Shown here piece by piece: positions 38,191 through 50,100 of a stretch of DNA of 64,000 nucleotides (position 1 is the first letter of the stretch; each line of letters begins with the position of its first letter). Source of the DNA: Sipunculus nudus. Its lineage: Eukaryota > Annelida > Sipuncula > Golfingiida > Sipunculidae. The translations under genes were made by a program, and so were the position numbers. The DNA is taken from positions 43,283,327 through 43,347,326 of the forward strand of contig CM049308.1 in the NCBI GenBank assembly GCA_026874595.1, written 5' to 3'. The notes under the pieces are model-generated. The model ran no database searches. It worked only from the letters and a program-made list of their open reading frames with translations, and was not told where the DNA came from.

Positions 38191-41100
38191 CGTGTGAAGT
38201 TGGGCACTGAGCCAAATGACCTATAGTAGTCAAAGTATGGCACCGGTGGACTGGTCTCATTGCGTCTACATTGACACCAGCATAAAGCTAACAACTGATT
38301 CAAATAAAGATCTATATTTATCGTAAATGATGAACTAAATGAAAATGTGTATAATGGCGCAAATGCTGAATTGGGAAAAGGCAAATGACTGAGAGGCACT
38401 GACATATATAGGCCAATGTCTAAACAAAATAAATTTTATACCGGGCACGCACGATTTGTACACATTTGTAAATATAACCATAAACACAAGATTTGATAGG
38501 AGAGCTAGAATGCCGTAGTGGTTAGAATAGTTGGTCAACATGTGCTGTAGGGCATACCGCGTGAGTTCGAACCTGCGCGATGCCGATTTTTTTTTTTTTT
38601 ACAAACATGTAGTTTTTAGGGCTCAAACATACATTTTTACACTTTATAACGAACACAGCGATTCTACCAATCAATATAATTATATAAAAAATATTTTACA
38701 TTACACATGTAATTTTCAAACATAGTCATTATTGACATAGACTGTGTATAGACAATATACTGACATGCTTGAGCCTTGACGCAATTGACCTCGTCATTGT
38801 AACAGTCACACGAAACACGGAGATTATTTCAGTTTTGCAATTTAGGCGCACTTGTTTGTGAAGTTACTAATATATGCATATATCTATATATAAGTAAATA
38901 AGGAACATGAAATAAGCCGAAAGAATCATTTGGAGCCGTGTTCTGAATACACTGCCGAACTGTACGTGTGTCAATCATGTGGCCAGCGCCCTTTGTTGCT
39001 GATTGCGCAATACCCTGTCCAAGCGAGGCAATAAACCTGAACGATCTCACACCTCGCTATGGATTTCACACCTAAGGTGCAATCTATCACACCTCGGTCT
39101 CCCAACCGGGTCTCTCGTAAATAAATGGCCAAAACATGTTCTAATATCAAACTAGCTACATATTTTTACGATCCTCACTTTCGTTTGATTCAATGTAGTA
39201 TTCTTACAAGGAATCGTAAAGTTATTTCACGGCAATGGACCGGAGCCGTGGATTTTGTCACCATCTACACATCTCTCCTGCTTTCGAATGATGCAGTGCA
39301 CTGTTGAATAACAAACAATTCATTTTTCATACTGCGAGACTATTTTACAAATGGACTACTACTCATCTGCAAAGAATTTATTGATAAATTTATGAGAATT
39401 CCTGCTGAAAATGGCTTATAAATAAATGACGTGTATACACATGCTTGGCACTGGGGGAATCATAATTATGGACGTGTATACACGTCATTGGCAGCGAATG
39501 TGTTAACAACAAAACATTTTAATAAACGACACCCGCGTCGGTGATCATATTGCCAGAACACCTTGGGTTGCGCTGATCATAATATATGCAAAATGGTGTC
39601 TGAACCATCAACCGGCAAAACATGCCACATAAAATGATTACGGAACTAGCGGCCATGGGGTACCTTGCGCTTTACCCTGGCTTATTAAACATCAAAGCTG
39701 ATGGTACTCTTTGTGATGCCTTTTATTTACACTGTATAAAACATCAGTCAATTAACAACCTTGACAAAACCTTTGAATAAATGAATCCCGCGTCGATGTT
39801 CACACACCCTGTACACGTACTCCCAGGGTCCTGCGGATCATAATATATGCACACTGGTGCCCGAACTGTCTGCTAGCAATACGTGCCATATTAAAAGATT
39901 ACGGAACTAGCTGGTGAGGTTATGACCTTTGAGCGCCATCTATTGACAATTTGATGAACGAAGAAGTATCTGAACGTGAACGCAGGTTTAATTGCCAAAG
40001 AACGTATGGTCTTTGGTTATCTTTTGTTTTAAAGTTTATTTTAAAAGAAAAGATATGTTCGAGAAATATCTTAAAATAATGTTTTACCGGTATTGCAGCC
40101 ATACTCAAATACAGGTACAACCGTTAGTCTGGTTAGAGTGCATAATTTGGTAAGTGAATATCGATCTTTTATCAATCATTGCGTGAAAATGGCCGTGGTA
40201 TATAACTGACTCAGTTTTATAATACATATAAGCCTGTTAAAAATATTAATTTTACATTTTATAAAATTAACAGTGAATAAAATTAATATACAAATATGCA
40301 GTATCATAAAATATACATTCTCAGTATTCACTTCCTCCTTCCTCAGCCTATTATATAAACTTATTTATTTTACATGGATTGTTCAAATAGTTATTATAAC
40401 TAATCGAGGCACTCTCCATGGCTCCGGTGATGGCGTTCGGTAGTCTGCAGAGTTGGAGGAGAAAACCATGAGTAATCCTGAGTAGCTACCCAGCAGACTG
40501 ATATCTGATGTGTAATCCTGAGTAGCTACCCAGCAGACTGATATCTGATGTGTAATCCTGAGTAGCTACCCTGCAGACTGATATCTGATGTGTAATCCTG
40601 AGTAGCTACCTTGCATACTAATATCTGATATGTAATCCTGAGTAGCTACCCAGCAGACTGATATCTGATGTGTATACCTGAGTAGCTAACCAAGCCTTTG
40701 ATATGAGTCTCTGTAATTCAGATAGATATCTGGAGGCCTTGGTTATTGGTCTCTGTAATTCAATTGGACATCTTGAGGCCTTAGTTACTGGTTTCTATAA
40801 TGCAAATGGATACATACCTGTTTGACTTGGTTACTAGTCTCTGTAATTTAGATTGAAATGTGTATCAATTCAGTACAAGTAGTTAATAGTAATACTTTAT
40901 AGCATTTTACTGATGGTCAAGGCTTCTTGTCAGATGACATGTATAAATATCTACCAGTAACTAATATGTAGAGTGTTACTGATGGTCAGGCTGTTTGTTA
41001 TAGGACATGTAGGTATAAAGTTGTAACTAGTCTATAAGGTGTAACTGAGGGTCCAGGCTGTTTGTTATAAGACATGTAGTTATCATGTTATAACTAGTTT

Positions 41101-44100
41101 GTACGGTGTAAATGGTGACCCAGGCTGTTTGTTATAGGACATGTAGGTATTAATTTGTAACTAGTCTGTACGGTGTAAATGGTGGCCCAGGCTGTTTCTT
41201 ATAGGACATGTAAGTATCAAGTTGTAACTAGTGGTTATGGTGTAACTGAGGATCCAGGCTGTCTGAGCAGGTGAAGCTGACCTGAATTCTGAGTGATGCT
41301 GGTCTGACCAGAGGTGGCCAGCCAGATGGTCATTTGTCTTGTCACTTCATCCCAGCCAGCAGAAAGGAGTGTCCTCACCTCCAAGGTCACTGGCCCATCA
41401 CAGACCAGAGCTTCAGATCTAATCTTAGCAAACCAAATAAATATGTATATGAATGAGAAAGGTCTGTTTACATGCACCTGTTGGTGAGTGTGAGGATATC
41501 TGCCATAACACTGTCACTGTGCTTGATACATACACACCAGGCCAGCAAACTGTCTAACATCACAGTTATAATCACACACAGACAATCAATACACCTCCAC
41601 ACCTTGTGTTGCAGGTTGTCCTTCAGGTGAACACAGTGTGAAGACCTGAATGGTCCTTTGTTTGCGGATACAGTCATAAATTTCAACAAAACATGTCATT
41701 GTTGGCTTAATAAACCGTGTTAATTATAGATATAAACTCTAAGTAGTCACAGCAAGAATTAATTGTCTTTTTGTTTCCCCTTCCTTCAAAGGCTTGTGTG
41801 CCACCAACATCTGTTTATGTGTACCATTTTTTTCTTTCTATTTTTCACACCGACAACAGGGTCAAAGTTTGAAAAAGAGAATGTTTTATTTGATTAGCCT
41901 GAAAAAATTTTATACTAATATCCTTGCTAAGTATGATCCTGAAATAAAGTAAAGCTGGATTCATGGTTCAGAACACTTCAGAACACTGTGAGTGCCAATC
42001 ACTGAGGGTGTATTTTCTGTAAAATAATATCTTTCATTCCTCTGGTTCTGTGTGATAGGATTGTCCCTGATAAAGTTGATCCAAAATTTGTACACTGATT
42101 TTATTGCGATGGCACCTGAAATTACAGGCCTGATGTGATGGTGGTTGTATTATACACCCTGGGCCTGATGTGATGGTGGTTGGTATTATACACCCTGGGC
42201 CTGATGTGATGGTGGTTGTATTATACACCCCGGGCCTGATGTGATGGTGGTTGTATTATACACCCTGGGCCTGATGTGATGGTGGTTGGTATTATACACC
42301 CTGGGCCTGATGTGATGGTGGTTGGTATTATACACCCTGGGCCTGATGTGATGGTGGTTGGTATTATACACCCTGGGCCTGATGTGATGGTGGTTGTATT
42401 ATGCACCCTGGGCCTGATGTGATGGTGGTTGTATTATGCACCCTGGGCCTGATGTGATGGTGGTTGTATTATACACCCTGGGCCTGATGTGATGGTGGTT
42501 GGTATTATACACCCTGGGCCTGATGTGATGGTGGTTGAATTATACACCTTGGGCCTGATGTGATGGTGGTTGGTATTATACACCCTGGGCCTGATGTGAT
42601 GATGGTTGGTATTATACACCCTGGGTCTGATGTGATGGTGGTTGAATTATACACCATGGGCCTGATGTGATGGTGGTTGGTATTATACACTATGGGCCTG
42701 ATGTGATGGTGGTTGAATTATTCACCCTGGGCTTGATGTGATGATGGGTGGTATTATACACCCTGGGCCTGATGTGATGGTGGTTGGTATTATATACTAT
42801 GGGCCTGATGTGATGGTGGTTGAAATATACACCTTGGGCATGATGTGATGATGGTTGGTATTATACACTATGGGCCTGATGTGATGGTGGTTGAATTATA
42901 CACCTTGGGCCTGATGTGACGGTGGTTGGTATTATACACCCTTAGCCTGATGTGACGGTGGTTGGTATTATACACCCTTAGCCTGATCTGATGGTTTACA
43001 GGGTTATACACCCTGGGCCTGATGTGACGGTTCACAGGGTTATACACCCTGGGCCTGATGTGATGGTTCACAGGGTTATACACCCTGGGCCTGTGTGATG
43101 GTTCACAGGGTTATACACCCTGGGCCTGATGTGATGGTTCACAGGGTTATACACCCTGGGCCTGTGTGATGTTTCACAGGGTTATGCACCCTGGGCCTGA
43201 TGTGATGGTTCACAGGGTTATACACCCTGGGCCTGATGTGATGGTTCACAGGGTTATACAGCCTGGGCCTGATGTGATGGTTCACAGGGTTATACACCCT
43301 GGGCCTGTGTGATGGTTCACAGGGTTATACACCATGGGCCTGATGTGATGGTTCACAGGGTTATACACCCTGGGCCTGATGTGATGGTTCACAGGGTTTT
43401 ACACCCTGGGCCTGATGTGATGGTTCACAGGGTAATACACCCTGGGCCTGATGTGATTGTTACTGATATTGTAAATAGGCAGGGTGATTGTACAGATTTT
43501 TGGATTCCCGTAAAGCCTCATTAATTCCTCAGTCAGCAATATGTTGCCTGTTGATGAACTGGATATTAAGGCTGGACATAGATGAAGGTATCAACAGCTA
43601 GCAAGAGATTTATGCTTGCTGTCACAGCAACTGTGCTGTTATGTCAGGCTGTGTAAAATTAAATTATCCAGCAGACAATGTACTTGTCAAGACCCATTGT
43701 GGATGATTTGCCATGTTTGACCTAAGGTCTTTTGCCCATGCCCAAAAGAACCCTGAGAACTGAGACTGACAGGGGCTGGCCTCATTTCCTGTGCCTGTGT
43801 CATGTGCTGGTTCAGTCAGTAAATCATTGCTGTAGCCTTCTTCAACCAGCTGTAGTGTTTGCTTACTCTGTTTCTTCCTGAGCATAAAATCATGACACTG
43901 TAATCATTTACAAAAGCTTGACATCTGACGCTGTTATATACGTATATAACAGCCGTAGGTCAGACTCTACCAGTAGTTATCTCACACATACAGTAACTAC
44001 ACGGGACTTACTGGACAAGCACATGATTCATGGACAAGGATTTCTGACTGCCCATGTGACTGCCAGTTTGACCTTAGCTCACTAGATTGCAGTATACTGT

Positions 44101-47100
44101 TTATTAATACTGCAAAAGAATGTCTGAAAGAATAAGTGCAGCAGGACAAATTTACCAGAGTCAATATGTCACAAGATAAAATTACTACAGAATGTCATAG
44201 GACAAAATTAAAATGGACAAAATGCTACAAGGTAAAATTACCAGGACAAAATTAAAACAGATAAACTGACACAGGACAAAAATTAAATGGACAAAATGCT
44301 ACAAGGTAAAATTAACAGGACAAAATTAAAAGAAATAAACTATCAAAGGACAAAATTAAAATGGACAACATGCTACAAGGTAAAATTACCAGGACAAAAT
44401 TAAAACAGATAAACTGACACAGGACAAAAATTAAATGGACAAAATGCTACAAGGTAAAATTAACAGGACAAAATTTAAACAAATCCACTATCAATGTACA
44501 AAATTTAAATGGACAAAATGCTAGTTAAAAATTAACAGGACAAAATTAAAACAGATAAACTGTCACAGGAAAAAAAATTAAAATGAACAAAATACCACCA
44601 GGTAAAATTATCTTAGACAAAAGGCCTCACCAAAAAATGTCAAAGTATAAAGTTACCACAGAAAAATGTCACAGGACTAAATTACCACATAAAAAATGTC
44701 ACAGAACAATTACCACAGAAAAAATGTCACAGAACAATTACCACAGACAAAATGTCACAGAACAATTACCACAGAAAAAAATGTCACAGAACAATTACCA
44801 CAGACAAAATGTCACAGAACAATTACCACAGACAATGTCACAGAACAATTACCACAGACAAAATGTCACAGAACAATTACCACAGACAAAATGTCACAGA
44901 ACAATTACCACAAATGTCACAGACAAAATGTCACAGAACAATTACCACAGACAATGTCACAGAACAATTACCACAGACAAAATGTCACAGAACAATTACC
45001 ACAAGTGTCACAGACAAAATGTCACAGAACAATTACCACAGACAATGTCACAGAACAATTACCACAGACAAAATGTCACAGAACAATTACCACAGACAAA
45101 ATGTCACAGAACAATTACCACAGAAAAAAATGTCACAGAACAATTACCACAGACAAAATGTCACAGAACAATTACCACAAATGTCACAGACAAAATGTCA
45201 CAGAACAATTACCAAAGACAAAATGCCTGAAGTAGGGTGGACAGAAACATACACAGAGATTATTTACAATTAAACACTTAATTTGTTCTCATTCTCTTTC
45301 TTTATTTTCACCAATAATCTTTGGTTTTGTGTTTACTGAGAATTAAGTTTAAATGGATAAATCTTAAAAGCAGAATCCTGAGCTTTTGGTTCATCTGTGG
45401 ATGTGTTGATCTGTTGTTCATATATGATCATACATTGATTAGGTCAGTTTCATTTGATCTTTCCAGCCAAGGGGTCCTATTTTGATAATCCTATAATGTT
45501 TTCTTTCTAATGTAATCCAATTCAATATTTTAGGACTTTTTATGTTAAAATATAAAGAAAGCCTCATGCCGCTCAGTTAAAGCGGTGGACATGCATGTAC
45601 ATCAGATTCATTAGATAAAAAAATTTTGCACAGATACAGTACAGATACATAAGCAGAGCAAGCAGCCAGGGTCATATCTGTTGATTTACCTTTTGTAGAT
45701 GGGAAAATCCAAAAGGGGAGATGGTGAGGAATGACAATATTCGCGTGAGAGTAAACAACAGCAGACTTATGATTGAGAATGCCGTGCCGGGTGATGGAGG
45801 TCGTTATACCTGTGTGGCAGAGAACATGGCCGGGCAGCAGAGGGGATCCATTGAGATTGTCGTCTCTGGTAGGATATTTTTCACCATCCTTCTTAATGCC
45901 ATTGATGGTTTTTCAGATGAAAAATTATTTCTGTGTAAAACTTTACAACTTTACTGATGAATAGTGTTAGTTATGAACTGCAGATCAACTGAGCAATCAC
46001 TGTCATTCCTTTATCTGTCATTTATATATCACAACCACCAGAGCTAAAACTTAATTAAGAATTGTTTAATTGCCCAACCAACACTAAAAGTATTGGATAG
46101 AGATCACTTAAATCATAAAAGAAATGAACTTATACACCAAGAAGCTCTTTTGTAAATAAATGTTAATGTCAACATTACATACCATATATTTACTACAGAT
46201 TGACTGGTATAAATTGAGTGGGAGTGTTCATGTCCTGGGGGCTTTTTTTATAATTGATGAGAGACAGTTTGTAATGGTATCAGTACCCAAGTGCATCATT
46301 ATCAAGCAAGATGTATTGTTGTACGTAACAGTTGCTTTCAAATAGGATTCCTACTGGGTAGTGTGTGAGGGACTCTGAATCAGTCTGAGACTGTGGGATA
46401 TTAAGAGAGGGTTGGATAACTAAAATGCTTGGTCTGTTTTGACGTAGTGCCCTCCTGGGCAGCTCAGCCTTAATAAGCAGTGTCCCAGCCGAGATACACT
46501 CTCCAAATAGGAACCACATGTCACCATAGTGATGCTGTGTAAGACTGGAATGCATCACCCAGCAGGGCCAGTCTTCAGGCCTGGGAGGTGTGCTATATAC
46601 TGCCAACTTATTGTATAGATGACCCCTGAGCCTGCAGGAAGGGAGAAATCACCCCCAGGCTCCAGCTTATGAGGTGAAAATGGTGGCGGTGGTGTTACCA
46701 TGGTGGTGGGGCGGCTCTGCTTTGTGTTTCCTGGGTATCAACAAGCCAGATTCAGAGCCCCATGTTGAGCCTTATCTCAAGGACTTCCTATGATTTGACA
46801 TATTTATGACCCTGGCTTTGCAGTTGACGGGTAATCACATCCCCATTATTGTGTTTTAACACCAACATACTCAGGACCATCACTGGTCTGGTACCCCTGC
46901 TCCAGGGATATTAGTGAAAGTGATTGTTGAAACACACTTACTTTATATTGCATAATAAGCAGTGAATTATTGTATATAACATAGTCAGCCTACTGACAAA
47001 TAGCTGTACATCTGGGAATGGGAGTATTACTCCAGGGAAACACATTACTGCCATTTTTTTTATCTCTATGTATCAATAGCCGAAGCAACATTTATAGTAT

Positions 47101-50100
47101 GATTTCTTTATTATCAATAAATATCCAAATAATATTTGAATATATTTTGAAAAAAATAAGATTTGGAACAAACAATTGAAATAACTGCATGTTCTAAACC
47201 ATTTTCCCACTGTTACTGCTTTTCTCACATATTTAATTGTGAAATTAAATTAACTATTGGTTTTACACAAGAAACAAGAAAATGTCAAAACAAGAACCAG
47301 ATACAGTATGTATACTCCAGAAATCATTAAATTAATTTTGATTCATCTATTTATATGGAAGATATATCTTGAAAGATTTACTGTACATAAGTCTATTGTT
47401 GGTGTTAACTTATAGTCTGATACCACCATAAATTTGAGACTTTCATCATCAAAAAGATGCCTGTGCTTCATTACATTTACGTAATGATATTATTAAAATG
47501 ATTTATTAAAATTCATAATCATGATTTGAAATTTTAATCTTAATTCTCTCAGAATTTTTATGTCTAAACTTCACAACTTTTAAGCTTGGAGCACAACTGA
47601 TATATATGTAGTTGGACTTTAAAAGTCAACTATAAGGATCATTAGAATTAGTGGGCATTTAAACATGCTGTGACCTCTCTCAGATACTTTATTTCTGTTT
47701 AAGCATGGGGATTTTCTTGAGGTATTTTATTTTAGATATTCTTGCATATATTGGTGAGATATATTCCAATCAAATAAATCTCACAATCCCCCCCCCCACC
47801 CCCCACCCCCTTGCTGTCCATCATCATCATGGAGGTTTAGATAATGTCATCATGCATAAACTCAGAAATATTGTCTGCTAAGTCAGTGATTGATGATTCA
47901 TTGATTATTCTTCTAAGTAATTGCTCTATTATCATTTGTGTCTCAGTGCCACCAACTATTGATGCTGCACGACGTCCGCGCCCAACGGAGGTGGAAGAAG
48001 GGATGACAGCATCATTTGAGTGCGGCTTTATTGGCTCTCCTTACCCAATTACCACCATATCATGGTACAAGGACGACAAACCAATCAATGTTAGTATTTT
48101 GTGTCTAGGAAAGATGTATTCTAAAATGGACAACCAGCTTGCCTGAAGCCATGACAGTAACTTGCATGTCCCTGGAACTTAAAATTACAACATGTTATAT
48201 TTTTTGTTTTATTTTGCATTAATAAATATTTTCACGTGGGCTTGACTTGCACAAGGGTTAAATTTGACATAATTTCCTCAGCATGAAAATTATTCTTGTC
48301 TCTCTCAGGATTATGGTAATAGTTACAATTCCTGACACCAGAGGGCAGTGGGTGCCTATGGCCTAGGTTAAGATGATGACAAACTTTTAGATATGGATAC
48401 AACTTGAATTTCCTGTCTGTGATTACAAGTGGACATGAATTTTTTAATCACATGTTTTTTATCAAACTTTTTATATCATTAATAATTTGATATTTTTCAG
48501 TTGTACCACAAGCGCTATGAAGTGAAGCCTGCAGAGGGCATTCTTCAGATCAACAAAGTGGAGCTAGAGGATCGTGGAATGTATGCGTGCAGCGTTAACA
48601 CCACAGGACATCCAGTTGTCCGGTCAAGTAGTGCCGCCCTCACAGTCAAAAGTAGGTTGGCTTCAGTCAAACTCAGCAGATTCAGTGTGACCTTCAAAAT
48701 TTGCTCATATGTAATTTTTAATGGAAAATTTTATCTTTGATGTTGATTTGATTTGATATTTCTGATACATGGCAGCTTAAAATTAATAAACACTGCCATT
48801 AATAAATGGAGCACCTGTACATAATGTTAGAATATACACAAATCATTAACATATGGAATACTACCAAAATCATTTGATCACCTGTATTTATTAACATGAA
48901 TTGGTAGAAATTTATTGGTTTTGTGGACAGTATAAAAAAGGTGCCAGTATAATTATCACTACCCCTTGTTTTCTTGTTTCAACAGAAAAACTCAAGTTTA
49001 AATCCCCATTACGGAATGCTAAGCTGGATTTGGGCCTGAAAGGCAAAGTTAACTGTATTGTTGAGGGAGAAAGTTTGCCAATTGAAATTACCTGGTCCAG
49101 GAAAGAACATCCATCCCTACCTGATCATGTGACCCAAGATGAACATGGGACCCTTCATTTTGATCCAGTAAAACGCAGCGATACAGGAGAGTACACCTGC
49201 GAGGCCAAGAACAGTCAGGGCGTGATCGCTAAGTCCATACAAATCACTGTAGTAGGTATGTCACTGCCAGGTCTTTCTGCGTATTTTGTTGAAAATCACA
49301 ACTCATGACAAAATATCACAAGAAGTTTCCTTTTTACGTGCTAATTAAGTAAGTAAAAGTTTCAGTGCCTTTGCAAAACAGCCACAATTCAGAAACTATA
49401 TCAAAGTTTGCTGAATTCAAAAGTTGTCCAGAAAAACGACCCTGAGCTCAGCAGACTATAAGCTTATAGATAAAGGTTTACAAAATCTTTTGATAATGTT
49501 ATAAACTGTCAGCACATATTAAGATTCATCAGTTCAGTTTTGCTTCTATTTTTGTATAAGAACTTTAATGTCCTTGGGGGTTTTATAACATTTTTTTTCT
49601 TTCTGTTTATAGTTCGACCTCAGTTTCGACAGAAACCAGTGAATACGACAGCATATGCTGGTCGCTCGGTGATGTTCACATGCTCTGTGAAGGGGGATCC
49701 ACAGCCGACAGTCACCTGGTACAAGAAGAGCACCAACATGCCCTTTGATGAAGAGAGGTTTAAGGTATGGTCAACAGAGGTCTATATAAGGGTGTTATAT
49801 ATTCTTCAGGGTATGCTCTATGTAAAGGCCCATTAATGGTTTTAGGTACAAGCCTACAGTGTGTGCTCTATATATTAATGGTTAATATAAAAACCTACAA
49901 AGTTTGCTCTTTATAAGAGGTTTATATAAAAACCTACAGAGTGCACTATATAAGGGTTTTATATAAAAACCTACAGAGTGTGCTCTATATAAGGGTTTTA
50001 TATAAAAACCTACAGAGTGTGCTCTATATAAGGGTTTTATATAAAAACCTACAGAGTGTGCACTATATAAGGGTTTTATATAAAAACCTACAGAGTGTGC

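Larger units (their letters stand above)
38009..39506. mobile_element. piggyBac-like non-autonomous element (1490 bp) with TTAA duplication
   Basis: TTAA lies at 38009-38012 and 39503-39506. The terminal repeats are CACATTCACTGCCAA on the left and, reverse-complemented, CACATTCGCTGCCAA on the right. A second inverted repeat, CCCCCAGTGCCA, lies about 10 bp inside the left TIR and about 30 bp inside the right one. That asymmetric spacing of an inner repeat is the known architecture of piggyBac ends. No transposase ORF is present. The element carries a 30-G run and a tRNA-like module. Confidence 0.8.
25851..45698 (+). other. PTK7: PTK7 intron 2 (19.8 kb)
   Basis: GT at 25851 and AG at 45697-45698, phase 2. 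It contains the arrays and elements listed separately. Nothing else is definable in 25851-26945, 26990-27489, 27836-29149, 29426-30846, 31534-32100, 34525-35641, 41266-42114, 43461-43923, 43965-44129 and 45226-45698. A 14-bp triplet repeat, GATGTGACAGTCTT, lies at 26946-26988. Confidence 0.9.

Noticed and set aside
42034..43524. Serial ORFs on both strands over the 36-bp array
   Set aside because: Translations of a minisatellite; each differs only by frame.
44583..45273. Three long overlapping ORFs (215, 179 and 173 residues)
   Set aside because: They are rotations of one 28-bp tandem repeat within intron 2. There is no start context, domain or splice evidence.
46280..46606. 108-residue minus-strand ORF in intron 3
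   Set aside because: No recognisable domain, no splice context, and composition unlike the PTK7 exons.
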